Positions 17,710 through 26,134 of a stretch of 44,788 nt of DNA are shown piece after piece. Below the pieces are notes generated by a model. The model was not told the DNA's origin, ran no database searches, and saw nothing but the letters and a program-made list of their open reading frames with translations. The DNA is from Betaproteobacteria bacterium (GTDB taxonomy: Bacteria > Pseudomonadota > Gammaproteobacteria > Burkholderiales > SG8-41): NCBI GenBank assembly GCA_023266235.1, contig JAHFRL010000027.1, positions 1 through 44,788 of the forward strand, written 5' to 3'. Position 1 is the stretch's first letter; every line of letters begins with the position of its first letter. A program made the position numbers and the translations under genes.

Positions 17710-19677
17710 GTGCTGTTCCGGCGGGTGATATGCGTTGCCGCCGGCGTGCTGTTCGGCACTTGCGCCACGGCGCAGCAAATCGCGCTCGCGATCGACCGCC
17801 TCGACGGGCCGTCATTCAGCGCCAGCAAAATCGCCGGCATGCTGCGCGGCTCCAATCCGGCCGCGCTCAGCCTCGAGATCGCCGAAGCCAGCATCGGCAA
17901 CTCCACCTGGCGCAACGTGCGCATCCGCTGCCCGGAACTCAAGCAGGAGCGCGATCAGCTGGTCTGCGCCCAGGGCCTGCTCGAATCCCCGGCCAAGATC
18001 CCGCTCAACTTCCGTTACTCGACGCGTAACAAAAATCTCGATCTCGCGCTCAGGCCGGCGGCGGGCGAGGAGTGGCGGTTGACGGTGGACGCGCACGCGG
18101 CGTCGCGTACCGTTGCGCTCGTTGTCAGCAATGGCCTCATAACCCGGCTTGCCGCGTGGTGGCCGGCCGGTTGGCCCAAGCCGAATGCCGGCAGCGTCAG
18201 CGGCAAGCTGGTATTTGCCGACGAACGTGATGCCCGGGTCAGCACCGAGCTTGCATTTGATAATTTCGGGTTCGGCGATGACGCCGGGCTGCATGCCGGC
18301 GAAAAGATCGCGGCCGTACTGTCGCTGCAGGCGCAACAGCGCGGCGAGCAATGGCAATGGCAAAGCCGACTCGAGTGGAAAAGCGGTGATGTGTTCTGGC
18401 AGCCGCTGTTCGTCGGCGGCAGTGGGCATGCACTGAGCCTGGCTGGCACGCTGGACACGCAACGCGTGTCGGTCGAGCGCGGCCGGCTTGTGCTGGCGGG
18501 CATCGGCGAGTTCGATTTCAACGCACTGCACGATCGTGCCGCCGGCAAGCTTGCGAGCGCGAGCCTGAAGAGCGCCAATCTCGATGTCGCGGCGCTCTAT
18601 GAAAAGCTGTTCAAGCCGGCGCTGCAAGGCACGGTGCTGGCCGATTTGCGCTGCGATGGCCGCGCCGATATCGCGCTCGAAGTGAAGGACGGCGCGCTTG
18701 CCGGAGCTGATCTGGTATTGAAGCGCGTGTCGATCGAAGACAAAGGCCGACGCTTCGCGCTGTTCGGGCTTGACGGCAGCCTGCCGTGGCATAGAGATCT
18801 GCTGACGTCGGCAAAACTGCGGCTGGCAGGCGGCGAGGTGCTGCGTGTGCCGTTCGGCGCCTTCGATCTGCCGCTTGAAACGCGCGGCATGCGCGTGCGC
18901 ATGCACGACGTCCAGATTCCCGTACTCGACGGCAAGCTGTCCGTGAACGATTTCGCCACCAGTGGCGAGCGCGAAAGCTGGCGCTTCAGCGGCGGCATCG
19001 CGCCGATCTCGATGCAGCAGATGACGACCGCGCTCGGCCTGCCGGTCATGCACGGCACGCTGTCGGCGGTGATCCCGACCGTGAGCTACCAGCAGTCAAC
19101 GCTGAAGGTCGATGGCGCGTTGTTATTCAGGGTATTCGATGGCACGATCGTAGCGCAGAACCTGGTGCTGGAAGACCCGCTCGGCAAAGTGCCGCGGCTG
19201 ACGGCGGACGTCGACGTGCGCAACCTTGACCTCGATTTGCTGACGCGCACGTTTTCGTTCGGCAACATCACCGGCCGCGTCGACGCCCAGGTCAAAGCAC
19301 TCGAGCTGGTCAACTGGGAGCCGGTGCATTTCGACGCCCGCATCGCGAGCAGCGCAGGCGAGTATCCGCGGCGCATCAGCCAGGCTGCGGTGCAGAATAT
19401 TTCCGCGCTGGGCGGGGCGGGCGCGGCATCCGCGATCCAGCGCAGTTTCCTGCGTTTCTTCGAGACCTTCGGTTATTCCGCGCTGGGCCTCAGCTGCAGG
19501 CTCGAGTCAGGCGTCTGCCGGATGGGCGGCATCGAGAATGTGCCGCAAGGCTATGTGATCGTAAAAGGCGGCGGTATACCGGCGATCAATGTGTTGGGCT
19601 ACAATCGCAACGTCGGCTGGCGCGAGCTGATCGAACGCCTGAAGCGTGTGACAGAGGGCAATGTAATTGTAAAATGA
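17710..19677 (+). CDS. ydbH: YdbH-family intermembrane lipid-transport protein
   Basis: YdbH is an AsmA-like, inner-membrane-anchored protein that spans the periplasm and, with YnbE, forms a bridge for phospholipid transport to the outer membrane in E. coli, redundant with TamB and YhdP. The ~655-residue product begins with a signal/anchor (VICVAAGVLFGTCATAQQ) and continues with long beta-rich repeats without further membrane helices. The C-terminal region (from about residue 420) holds SVNDFATSGERESWRFSGG and the ending IPAINVLGYNRNVGW, which I recall as YdbH-like. It is shorter than the 879 residues of E. coli YdbH. Identification rests mostly on the next two genes, which are clear YnbE and YdbL homologues. 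The start is uncertain: GTG 17710 or GTG 17728. Confidence 0.78.
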   Translation: MLFRRVICVAAGVLFGTCATAQQIALAIDRLDGPSFSASKIAGMLRGSNPAALSLEIAEASIGNSTWRNVRIRCPELKQERDQLVCAQGLLESPAKIPLNFRYSTRNKNLDLALRPAAGEEWRLTVDAHAASRTVALVVSNGLITRLAAWWPAGWPKPNAGSVSGKLVFADERDARVSTELAFDNFGFGDDAGLHAGEKIAAVLSLQAQQRGEQWQWQSRLEWKSGDVFWQPLFVGGSGHALSLAGTLDTQRVSVERGRLVLAGIGEFDFNALHDRAAGKLASASLKSANLDVAALYEKLFKPALQGTVLADLRCDGRADIALEVKDGALAGADLVLKRVSIEDKGRRFALFGLDGSLPWHRDLLTSAKLRLAGGEVLRVPFGAFDLPLETRGMRVRMHDVQIPVLDGKLSVNDFATSGERESWRFSGGIAPISMQQMTTALGLPVMHGTLSAVIPTVSYQQSTLKVDGALLFRVFDGTIVAQNLVLEDPLGKVPRLTADVDVRNLDLDLLTRTFSFGNITGRVDAQVKALELVNWEPVHFDARIASSAGEYPRRISQAAVQNISALGGAGAASAIQRSFLRFFETFGYSALGLSCRLESGVCRMGGIENVPQGYVIVKGGGIPAINVLGYNRNVGWRELIERLKRVTEGNVIVK

Positions 19678-19690
19678 ATAAGGAATCGAT

Positions 19691-19864
19691 ATGCGAGATC
19701 TGACTGTTTATGTCGCGCTTGCCTTTGCGCTGTTGCTGCAAGGGTGCGTGACGATCAACATCTATTTTCCCGCTGCGGCAGCCGAGAAGGCGGCCGACAA
19801 AATCATCGATGAAGTGTGGCAGCTCAAGAAACCCGAGCCGCCGGCCGCACCGTCATCCAAATAA
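19691..19864 (+). CDS. ynbE: YnbE-family outer-membrane lipoprotein
   Basis: This 57-residue product is a tiny lipoprotein with a hydrophobic signal (YVALAFALLLQGC) and lipobox cysteine at residue 19, followed by VTINIYFPAAAAEKAADKII, the hallmark of YnbE. In E. coli, YnbE multimerises by beta-strand stacking and joins with YdbH as the outer-membrane end of the lipid bridge. It begins 13 bases after ydbH. The proline-rich C-terminus (KKPEPPAAPSSK) is variable in the family. The ribosome-binding site is AAGGAA at 19679-19684. The gene is easily missed because of its size. Confidence 0.88.
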   Translation: MRDLTVYVALAFALLLQGCVTINIYFPAAAAEKAADKIIDEVWQLKKPEPPAAPSSK

Positions 19865-19874
19865 GGAGCATCAC

Positions 19875-20300
19875 ATGTGGATCATGAATGTTGCACGATG
19901 CGGCTGGTGGGCGCTGCTGTTGCTGCTTGCGGGCAGTGCGTTCGCGCAAGCCAATCTCGAAGTCAACACGCCGGCGGTCGCGGCGCTGCAGGCGAGCATG
20001 CAAAAGCGCCATGCCGAGCTGGCGTCGTTCTATAACAACGGCGCGATCGGGCTCACGCGCGATGGTTTTATCGCATTGCGCGACGCCAACGCGGTGCCGC
20101 TCGCGCAGCGCCAGCAGGTGAACGGCTTGGTGGCTGCAGAGAACCAGGACCGCAGCGCGCTCTACCGCGAAATCGCGCGTGCCAACGGCAAGCCGGAGTG
20201 GGAAAATGATATCCGTACCACCTTCGCCCAGCGCTGGGTCGACAAGGCGCAGGGCGGCTGGTACTTTCAGAACAATGCCGGAGCCTGGACGCGTAAGTGA
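19875..20300 (+). CDS. ydbL: YdbL-family periplasmic protein (DUF1318)
   Basis: YdbL is a periplasmic chaperone-like partner that limits YnbE multimerisation in the YdbH-YnbE system. The 141-residue product has a signal peptide (WWALLLLLAGSAFAQA, cleavage after AFA) and the DUF1318 body: LQASMQKRHAELASFYNNGAIGLTRDGFIALRD (about residues 38-70) and, near the C-terminus, WVDKAQGGWYFQNNAGAW. ATG 19875 has a good AAGGAG ribosome-binding site at 19863-19868. Its stop overlaps the GTG of the following exonuclease gene by four bases, so translation is coupled, but a functional link with that gene is not implied. Confidence 0.88.
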   Translation: MWIMNVARCGWWALLLLLAGSAFAQANLEVNTPAVAALQASMQKRHAELASFYNNGAIGLTRDGFIALRDANAVPLAQRQQVNGLVAAENQDRSALYREIARANGKPEWENDIRTTFAQRWVDKAQGGWYFQNNAGAWTRK

Positions 20301-21073
20301 TCCCGGTTCTGGTTTTTGACATCGAAACGGTTCCCGATATCGCGGGGTTGCGCAGGATCCACGGCATCGATGCCGGCGTCAGCGACGGGCAAGTCGCAGC
20401 GATGGCATTCCAGCGCCGCCGTCAGACCAGCGGCAGCGATTTTCTCCAGCTTCATCTGCACCGGGTCGTCGCCATTGCGTGTGCGCTGCGCGACCGCGAC
20501 AGCTTCCGCGTCTGGTCGCTCGGCGAACCGGAGGACGGCGAAGGCGAGCTGATCCAGCGCTTCTTCGACGGCATCGAGAAATACACGCCGCAAATCGTAT
20601 CGTGGAACGGCGGCGGCTTCGATCTGCCGGTACTGCATTACCGCGGCATGCTGCACGGCGTGCGCGCCGCGCGCTACTGGGACCAGGGCGAGGACGACCG
20701 CGACTTCAAGTGGAACAACTACATCAGCCGCTACCATGCGCGGCACCTCGACCTGATGGACCTGCTCGCGCTGTATCAGCCGCGCGGCGGGGTGCCGCTC
20801 GACGAGATTGCGCAGCTGCTGGGCTTTCCAGGCAAGCTCGGGCTCGAGGGCTCGCAGGTGTGGCAGGCGTGGCAGGACGGCAAGATCGCGCTGATCCGCA
20901 GCTACTGCGAAGCGGACGTCGCCAACACCTATCTTGTTTATCTGCGCTTCCAACTGCTGCGCGGCGCGCTGCCGCCGGACAAATACCGGCAGGACATCAA
21001 CCTGGTGCGCGCAACCCTCGAAAAGTCGCCCGATCAGCACTGGCGCGAGTTCCTGCGGCTCTGGCCGCAGTGA
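20297..21073 (+). CDS. PolB-like predicted 3'-5' exonuclease
   Basis: This 258-residue product belongs to the stand-alone DnaQ-like exonucleases related to the proofreading domain of family B DNA polymerases. The DEDDy residues can be seen: Asp8 and Glu10 in VLVFDIETVPD, an aspartate in SWNGGGFDLPVLHYR near residue 108, and the Tyr-x3-Asp pair in SYCEADVANTYLVYLRF near residue 203. There is no polymerase domain. The substrate is unknown; single-stranded DNA or RNA are both possible. The GTG start at 20297 overlaps the ydbL stop. Such genes often lie next to rlmD in betaproteobacteria, as here. Confidence 0.88.
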   Translation: MIPVLVFDIETVPDIAGLRRIHGIDAGVSDGQVAAMAFQRRRQTSGSDFLQLHLHRVVAIACALRDRDSFRVWSLGEPEDGEGELIQRFFDGIEKYTPQIVSWNGGGFDLPVLHYRGMLHGVRAARYWDQGEDDRDFKWNNYISRYHARHLDLMDLLALYQPRGGVPLDEIAQLLGFPGKLGLEGSQVWQAWQDGKIALIRSYCEADVANTYLVYLRFQLLRGALPPDKYRQDINLVRATLEKSPDQHWREFLRLWPQ

Positions 21074-21103
21074 CGGCGTAACCCGCACCTCGTCTCGTCT
21101 GAC

Positions 21104-22393
21104 ATGATCCGGGTTGAATCGCTCGACCAGGAAGGCCGCGGCGTCGCCCACGCCGACGGCAAAGTGATATTCATCAACGGCGCGCTACCCGGTGAAATCG
21201 TCACCTATACGCCATATCTCAGAAAATCCAAGTACGAGCTGGCGCAGGTGCAGCAAATACTCAAGCCGTCGGCCGCGCGCACCGAGCCGCGTTGCCGGCA
21301 CTACGATATATGCGGCGGCTGCAGCATGCAGCACCTCGATGCGCGCGCGCAGGTCGCGGTCAAGCAGCGCGTGCTCGAGGACACCCTGTGGCACATCGGC
21401 AAGACGCACCCGCAGCAGGTGCTGCCGGCGATCTACGGCGAGCCATGGGGCTACCGTCATCGCGCGCGTTTCTCGGCGCGCTACGTGGCAAAAAAAGGCG
21501 GCGCGCTGATCGGTTTTCGCGAAAAACGCAGCAGCCGCGTCGCCGACATGACGACCTGTGAAGTGGTGCCGCCGCGCATTGCGGCGCTATTGGTACCGTT
21601 GCGCGGGCTGGTCAACGCGCTGTCGATTCCCGATCGCGTGCCGCAGATCGAGCTCGCGATCGGCGATGGTGTCGACGCGCTGGTGCTGCGCGTGCTGCAG
21701 CCGCTGAGCGCCGGCGACGAAGATCTGCTCAGGCAATTCGCCGACCGGCATCACGCGCAGTTCTTTGTGCAGCCGCAGGGTCCCGAATCGGCACGGCCGT
21801 TTTATCCGGCAAGTGACGGCATGCTTTATTATGCGCTGCCCGAATTCGGGCTCAGGATCGGCTTTACGCCGACCGAGTTCACGCAGGTCAACCCGGCGGT
21901 GAACGCCGTGCTGGTGCGGCGCGCTGTGGCGTTGCTCGGTCCGCGGCCGGGCGAGCGCATCGCCGACATGTTTTGCGGGCTCGGCAATTTCTCGCTGGCG
22001 ATCGCTCGCAGCGGAGCCAGCGTGGTCGGCTTCGAGGGCAGCAAAAGCCTGGTCAGGCGCGCGCAGGCGAATGCCGCGTTGAATCAGCTCGCGGCGCGCA
22101 CCGAATTCGTAGTGGACGACTTATTCCGGATCGATAACGGCAGGCTTGCGCGGTTTGGCCGTTTCGATCGCATGCTGATCGATCCGCCGCGCGACGGGGC
22201 AGTGGAACTCATCAAGGCATTGCCCGATGACGCGCCGCGGCGCATTGTCTATGTGTCGTGCAATCCGGCCACGCTCGCGCGCGACGTCGGTTTGCTGGTT
22301 CAGACTAAAGGGTATGCGCTGTCGGCGGCGGGCGTGGTCAACATGTTTCCGCATACCTCGCACGTCGAATCGATCGCGGTGTTCGACAGGTAA
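21104..22393 (+). CDS. rlmD: 23S rRNA (uracil-1939-C5)-methyltransferase
   Basis: RlmD (RumA) uses S-adenosylmethionine to make 5-methyluridine at position 1939 of 23S rRNA. The 429-residue product has an N-terminal TRAM domain ([23 protein letters not shown]), an iron-sulfur cluster motif [16 protein letters not shown] near residue 65, the SAM-binding [18 protein letters not shown] near residue 287, the catalytic loop [13 protein letters not shown], and the nucleophile cysteine in [14 protein letters not shown] near residue 385. Length and motif set distinguish it from TrmA and RlmC-type short forms. A hairpin terminator for the convergent BI-1 gene lies about 58 bases downstream. Confidence 0.95.
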   Translation: MIRVESLDQEGRGVAHADGKVIFINGALPGEIVTYTPYLRKSKYELAQVQQILKPSAARTEPRCRHYDICGGCSMQHLDARAQVAVKQRVLEDTLWHIGKTHPQQVLPAIYGEPWGYRHRARFSARYVAKKGGALIGFREKRSSRVADMTTCEVVPPRIAALLVPLRGLVNALSIPDRVPQIELAIGDGVDALVLRVLQPLSAGDEDLLRQFADRHHAQFFVQPQGPESARPFYPASDGMLYYALPEFGLRIGFTPTEFTQVNPAVNAVLVRRAVALLGPRPGERIADMFCGLGNFSLAIARSGASVVGFEGSKSLVRRAQANAALNQLAARTEFVVDDLFRIDNGRLARFGRFDRMLIDPPRDGAVELIKALPDDAPRRIVYVSCNPATLARDVGLLVQTKGYALSAAGVVNMFPHTSHVESIAVFDR

Positions 22394-22450
22394 TTTGGCC
22401 GCAACGACGCAAAGGCCGCCATGAAAGCCGGGATTCGACAGGGCGGGTAT

Positions 22451-22480
22451 AAAAAACGGGACGACTGTGGTCGCCCCGTT
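22451..22480 (-). terminator. Rho-independent terminator of the BI-1 gene
   Basis: On the minus strand AACGGGGCGACC (22480-22469) faces CGTCCCGTTTTTT (22463-22451) with a short loop, ending in six T residues. It lies 28 bases beyond the stop of the leftward BI-1 gene and may serve rlmD from the other side as well. Confidence 0.8.
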
Positions 22481-22508
22481 CTTACTGAAGCTCTGAAGCG
22501 GGGAATCC

Positions 22509-23216
22509 TCAGTCGCGGTTGCCGGTAAGAACCATCAGTATTTGCAGCAGGCTCGAGAACAGGTTGTAGATGCTCATGTAGAGCGTAAGCGTCGCCGAGA
22601 CGTAATTGGTCTCGCCGCCGCGCACGATCTCGCTGACCTGCCACAGGATGATCGCCGAGCACAGCAGCACGAACACCGCGCAGATCGTCAGGTGCAGCAC
22701 CGGGCTCGCGATGAAAATGTTGGCGAGCACGGCGAGCATGACGACGATGCAGCCGACCGTCAGGAAATTGCCCATGAAGCCGAAATCCTTGCGGGTGACC
22801 GTGGCAATGCCGGCCATGGTGAAGAACACCGTGGCGGTGCCACCGGCGGCGAGCGCGATCAGCTGGCCGCCATTGCGCAGGCCGAGCGCGACCTGCAGCA
22901 GCGGCCCCAGGATGATGCCCAGGAAGAGCGTAAGGCCCAGCAATAGTGCTACGCCGAGGCCGCTGTTGCGGTTCTTCTCGATCGCGAAAAACATGCCGTA
23001 AATGATCGCGAGCAGCACCAGCGACGAGACCATCGGGCTCGCGCGCATGAAGCCGAAGTTGAGGTTGACGCCGATCAGCGCGCCGATTCCCGTCGGGATC
23101 AGCGATAGCGCCAGCAGCAGATAGGTATTGCGCAGCACGCGCTGCGGCTGCAGCGCGACTTCATTGACCGCAACCGGCGTTTGATAACTCTGGTTGGATT
23201 GCAGTTCGGGTTGCAT
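22509..23216 (-). CDS. Bax inhibitor-1 / YccA family membrane protein
   Basis: The 235-residue product is a seven-helix inner-membrane protein of the BI-1/YccA family; E. coli YccA modulates FtsH, and related proteins act as pH-sensitive calcium leak channels. After a polar N-terminus of about 30 residues come the hydrophobic segments YLLLALSLIPTGIGALIG, VSSLVLLAIIYGMFFAIE, ALLLGLTLFLGIILGPLL, TATVFFTMAGIATV, VGCIVVMLAVLANIFI, LTICAVFVLLCSAIIL and a final LSSLLQ region (SIYNLFSSLLQILMVLTG) with family-typical Leu-Tyr-x-Ser-hydrophobic-Asn. It has its own promoter and terminator and stands alone on the minus strand. The presence of lapA/lapB (FtsH-linked) nearby is noted, without proof of a link. 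Confidence 0.92.
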   Translation of the reverse strand: MQPELQSNQSYQTPVAVNEVALQPQRVLRNTYLLLALSLIPTGIGALIGVNLNFGFMRASPMVSSLVLLAIIYGMFFAIEKNRNSGLGVALLLGLTLFLGIILGPLLQVALGLRNGGQLIALAAGGTATVFFTMAGIATVTRKDFGFMGNFLTVGCIVVMLAVLANIFIASPVLHLTICAVFVLLCSAIILWQVSEIVRGGETNYVSATLTLYMSIYNLFSSLLQILMVLTGNRD

Positions 23217-23258
23217 GTATTTCTCTCCTCTTAGTGCCGGGGTTCCGGCTTTGGCGTA

Positions 23259-23287
23259 AGACTACCCAAAGCGGTGCAAAGTTTCAA
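23259..23287 (-). promoter_or_regulatory. Sigma-70-like promoter of the BI-1 gene
   Basis: Read leftward, TTGAAA (23287-23282), a 17-base spacer, and TAGTCT (23264-23259). It lies about 43 bases upstream of the ATG at 23216, which has an AGAGGAGAG ribosome-binding site. Match to consensus is moderate. Confidence 0.5.
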
Positions 23288-23379
23288 TCAATATAACGTT
23301 GCCCGCCTGCCGCTCTGCATTCGTCAAGCGATTGATAATGCATGGTATTATGAACGGCAATCCGAACCATGCCCGATCC

Positions 23380-23469
23380 GGAAGGTTGGCAGAGCGGTTG
23401 AATGCACCGGTCTTGAAAACCGGCAGGGCCGCAAGGCCCTCGTGAGTTCGAATCTCACACCTTCCGCCA
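23380..23469 (+). tRNA. serT: tRNA-Ser (anticodon UGA)
   Basis: A 90-base class II tRNA. The acceptor stem GGAAGGT (23380-23386) pairs with ACCTTCC (23459-23465), the discriminator is G, and CCA is encoded. The D arm has TGGCAGAGCGGTTGAAT, the anticodon loop is CT-TGA-AA (anticodon 23414-23416), the long variable arm is GGGCCGCAAGGCCC, and the T arm has GTTCGAATC. A TATTAT at 23346-23351 could be its -10 element. Both strands of this gene also show open frames that are not real genes. Confidence 0.97.
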
Positions 23470-23479
23470 TGCAACTGCA

Positions 23480-23556
23480 GTGATGAGTGAGGTGCTGTGT
23501 ACCCCTGCCGTTTATCGGGGGGCATTTTGCATTCATCATTCCGCACGCATCATTCG
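23480..23556. repeat. Heptamer-type repeat at the tRNA-Ser / queD junction
   Basis: GTGATGAGTGAGG (23480-23492) faces two imperfect 14-mers GCATTCATCATTCC (23529-23542) and GCACGCATCATTCG (23543-23556), whose complement contains GAATGATGA. The second 14-mer holds the stop codon of the leftward queD gene. The words match those at 4616-4640. Confidence 0.65.
23502..23528 (+). terminator. Possible terminator after tRNA-Ser(UGA)
   Basis: CCCC-TG-CCG (23502-23510), loop TTTAT, CGG-GGGG (23516-23522), then CATTTT. The stem has a TG bulge and the T-run is only four bases, so this is a modest call. Confidence 0.45.
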
Positions 23557-23996
23557 CGCTTCACTGCGTCCGCCCAGCAATTGGGCGTTTCGTAGATCCT
23601 GACCTGCTCGACGCGGATGCGCTTGCCGTAGGCGCCGGCGAATGCCTGCTCGAGGATCCGCAGCGCGGTCAACGCCAGGTGCTCGGCGGTCGGCGGCGCA
23701 TCGAACGGCACCGTGCGATGGCCCGGGATCGAGCGCAGGAAGTCGACCACCGGCGCATCCTGCGCATAGGCAAGGAACGCATGGTCCCAGGGTTCCACGA
23801 TGTGCTGATGGACGAGCGATTTGATGCTGGAGAAATCCGCGACCATGCCCTGTTCGGAATCGCCTTCGGTAGTGACGATGTCGCCGCTCACCGTCACCTC
23901 GATTGCGTAGCGATGCCCGTGCAGGTGCCGGCACTGGCTGGCGTGATTGGGAATGCGGTGGCCGGCGTCGAATTCGAGCCTGCGGGTGATGCGCAT
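23550..23996 (-). CDS. queD: 6-carboxy-5,6,7,8-tetrahydropterin synthase (QueD-type)
   Basis: QueD converts 7,8-dihydroneopterin triphosphate to 6-carboxytetrahydropterin in queuosine synthesis for tRNA. The 148-residue product belongs to the PTPS fold: zinc histidines are seen at His13 (FDAGHRIP), His26 and His28 (LHGHRY), and the catalytic cysteine is Cys22 in QCRHLHGH, four residues before the HGH as in QueD. The aspartate/histidine segment EPWDHAFL and the glutamate in VRIYETPNCWADA complete the site. Other queuosine genes are not in the window. The stop codon lies in an intergenic repeat, so the C-terminal end may vary between strains. Confidence 0.93.
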   Translation of the reverse strand: MRITRRLEFDAGHRIPNHASQCRHLHGHRYAIEVTVSGDIVTTEGDSEQGMVADFSSIKSLVHQHIVEPWDHAFLAYAQDAPVVDFLRSIPGHRTVPFDAPPTAEHLALTALRILEQAFAGAYGKRIRVEQVRIYETPNCWADAVKRE

Positions 23997-24074
23997 CGGT
24001 GGGCGGGGCGGGGGGCGCGGAAAAGCGTGGATTATAGCACCGCGCTTCGCACTGCCGCCGTGTGCCCGCAGCGG

Positions 24075-24377
24075 TCAGCGTGCTTTGCGGCCGTTCCTGG
24101 AGCGGATTTCGTGCTTGATACGCTGATAGAGCGCGGGGTTGGTGCTGCGCAGATGGTCGGCGATCACGAAATGCTCGCCGCGCGCGCGTGCCACGTCGAT
24201 GCCTTCGACATGCACCAGGCGCACCAATTCACGCACCGGCTTCGGCATGCTGCGGCCGGTCTCGTAACGCGAGCCGCCGCTTTGCGTGACGCCGACTGCC
24301 GACCAGAACTGCTGCTGGTTCAGCCCCAGGCGCTGGCGCAGGTGGCGGGGTTTGAAGGTCTTTCCGGCTAAGCTCAT
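24075..24377 (-). CDS. Small helix-turn-helix protein, function unknown
   Basis: The 100-residue product has an XRE-like helix-turn-helix at about residues 12-50: RQRLGLNQQQFWSAVGVTQS followed by GGSRYETGRSMPKPVRELVRLVH. A basic C-terminus (RIKHEIRSRNGRKAR) could aid DNA or RNA binding. ATG 24377 is chosen because AAGGAC lies 7 bases upstream; the 13-residue upstream extension to 24416 lacks a ribosome-binding site. It is transcribed away from lysC and shares its upstream region. It may be an antitoxin-like or housekeeping regulator; no toxin partner is seen. I do not recognise a characterised orthologue. Confidence 0.75.
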   Translation of the reverse strand: MSLAGKTFKPRHLRQRLGLNQQQFWSAVGVTQSGGSRYETGRSMPKPVRELVRLVHVEGIDVARARGEHFVIADHLRSTNPALYQRIKHEIRSRNGRKAR

Positions 24378-24541
24378 CGCAGTGTCCTTGGCGCAAATCA
24401 GATATTCGTCTGACATAAAAATTGCGTTTAGGTTTCCGTCTTGTTGGGAATTTCGTAACCAGCGCAGGGGCCGGCCGAATCTCGTTTTTTCCCTGGAAAT
24501 GCGATAAAATTCAATGCTTTTGAGTTTGCAGGCATGGTTAA

Positions 24542-25768
24542 ATGGCTTTGATCGTCCAAAAATACGGCGGCACCTCGGTCGGCAGCCCGGACCGCATCAA
24601 GAATGTCGCGCGCCGCGTCGCGCGCTGGAAACGCGCGGGCCATCGGCTGGTGGTGGTGGTGTCCGCGATGAGCGGCGAGACCAACCGCCTGATCGCGCTG
24701 GCCAAGGAAATCCAGGCGCATCCCGACCCGCGCGAACTCGACGTCATGGTCTCGACCGGCGAACAGGTCACGATTGCGCTGCTGTGCATGGCGCTGATGG
24801 ATCTGGGCTTGAAGGCGCGCAGCTACACGGGCGCCCAGGTCAGGATCCTGACCGACAGCGCGCACACCAGGGCGCGCATCGTCAGCATCGAAGAACGGAC
24901 CATGCGGCGCGATCTGGACGAGGACTGTGTCGTGGTCGTCGCCGGCTTCCAGGGCGTCGACGAGGCGGGCAATATCACGACGCTCGGCCGCGGCGGGTCC
25001 GATACCACGGGTGTCGCGCTCGCCGCGGCGCTCAAGGCCGACGAATGCCAGATTTATACCGACGTCGACGGCGTTTACACCACCGACCCGCGCATTGTGC
25101 CCGACGCGCGGCGGCTCGACACCATCACGTTCGAGGAAATGCTCGAGATGGCGAGCCTCGGCTCCAGGGTGCTGCAGATCCGCTCCGTCGAGTTCGCGGG
25201 AAAGTACAAGGTGAAGCTGCGCGTGTTGTCGAGCTTCGAGGAGGAAGGCGCAGGCACGCTGATCACATTCGAGGAAGACGAAAAAATGGAACAGGCGACT
25301 ATTTCAGGCATCGCGTTCAATCGCGACGAAGCCAAAATCACCATACTCGGCGTGCCCGACCGTCCCGGCATCGCGTATCAGATCCTCGGCCCGATCGGCG
25401 ACGCCGACATCGACGTCGATATGATCGTGCAGAACGTCGGGCACGACGGGCTCACCGATTTTTCGTTCACCGTGCACCGCAACGATTATCAGAAAGCGCT
25501 GGAGATCCTGAAGCCGGTCGCGCAGCACATCAAGGCGCGCGAAGTGCAGGGCGGCGACAAGATCGCCAAGGTATCGGTGGTCGGCGTCGGCATGCGCTCG
25601 CACGCCGGCATCGCCAGCACTGCGTTCCGCACGCTGGCGGAGGAGGGCATCAACATCCAGATGATCTCGACTTCCGAGATCAAGATTTCGGTCGTGATCG
25701 ATGAGAAGTACATGGAACTCGCGGTGCGGGTGCTGCACAAGGCATTTGGCCTCGAGCAACCGGCCTGA
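24542..25768 (+). CDS. lysC: Aspartate kinase
   Basis: This enzyme phosphorylates aspartate at the entry to the lysine, threonine, methionine and diaminopimelate pathways. The 408-residue product has the kinase motif [19 protein letters not shown] at the N-terminus, [31 protein letters not shown], and the aspartate-site [15 protein letters not shown] near residue 180. Two ACT domains follow, at about 270-340 ([20 protein letters not shown]) and 345-408 ([19 protein letters not shown]), the lysine/threonine-sensing region. Length and layout are those of the class with an internal beta-subunit start, as in many beta- and Gram-positive bacteria. A TAAAAT at 24505-24510 is a possible -10 element. 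Confidence 0.96.
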   Translation: MALIVQKYGGTSVGSPDRIKNVARRVARWKRAGHRLVVVVSAMSGETNRLIALAKEIQAHPDPRELDVMVSTGEQVTIALLCMALMDLGLKARSYTGAQVRILTDSAHTRARIVSIEERTMRRDLDEDCVVVVAGFQGVDEAGNITTLGRGGSDTTGVALAAALKADECQIYTDVDGVYTTDPRIVPDARRLDTITFEEMLEMASLGSRVLQIRSVEFAGKYKVKLRVLSSFEEEGAGTLITFEEDEKMEQATISGIAFNRDEAKITILGVPDRPGIAYQILGPIGDADIDVDMIVQNVGHDGLTDFSFTVHRNDYQKALEILKPVAQHIKAREVQGGDKIAKVSVVGVGMRSHAGIASTAFRTLAEEGINIQMISTSEIKISVVIDEKYMELAVRVLHKAFGLEQPA

Positions 25769-25807
25769 GGACACAGCCTGTGTTATTCTAGCCGCCGAAA
25801 TCGATAC

Positions 25808-26043
25808 GCAGAGTTGGCCGGGTAGTCACGGCGCAGCCGTCGTAAATTTGTGCGCTTAGCGCCTGCGACCGCCCGGAGCAATGGGGTGAACAGCTGGTTA
25901 CGGTGGCGTTGCGAAAACGAATAACGGAGAGATGGCCGAGTGGTCACGGCGCAGCCGTCGTAAATTTGTGCGCTTAGCGCCTGCGACCGCTCGGAGCAAT
26001 GGGGTGAACAGTTGGTTACGGTGGCGTTGCGAAAACGAATAAC
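25808..26043 (+). repeat. Two tandem 118-bp units, each beginning with a tRNA-Ser 5' fragment
   Basis: Unit 1 spans 25808-25925 and unit 2 spans 25926-26043; they differ at 6 of 118 positions by my alignment. Each begins with a 20-base copy of the 5' end of the adjoining tRNA-Ser(GCU). In unit 2 (GGAGAGATGGCCGAGTGGTC) it is identical to the gene at 26044-26063; in unit 1 four of the 20 bases differ. Each fragment is followed by the same 98-base segment, with only two differences between copies, which contains small palindromes such as ACGGCGCAGCCGT and GCGCTTAGCGC. The arrangement ends exactly at the first base of the intact tRNA. Confidence 0.9.
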
Positions 26044-26134
26044 GGAGAGATGGCCGAGTGGTCGAAGGCGCGCCCCTGCTAAGGGCGTATAGGGCAAAAC
26101 TCTATCGAGGGTTCGAATCCCTCTCTCTCCGCCA
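26044..26134 (+). tRNA. serV: tRNA-Ser (anticodon GCU)
   Basis: A 91-base class II tRNA. The acceptor stem GGAGAGA (26044-26050) pairs with TCTCTCC (26124-26130), discriminator G, CCA encoded at 26132-26134. The D arm is TGGCCGAGTGGTCGAA, the anticodon stem CGCCC/GGGCG holds loop CT-GCT-AA (anticodon 26078-26080), and the T arm carries GGTTCGAATCC. The variable arm is long, as expected for serine. It is preceded by two tandem units that repeat its first 20 bases. Confidence 0.97.

Noticed and set aside
23348..23539. Leftward frame across tRNA-Ser(UGA)
   Set aside because: The peptide GVRFELTRALRPCRFSRP is the standard false translation of a tRNA-Ser antisense.
25808..26043. CRISPR array
   Set aside because: Only two 118-bp units with no short repeat-spacer pattern; the repeat is a tRNA fragment plus a constant segment.
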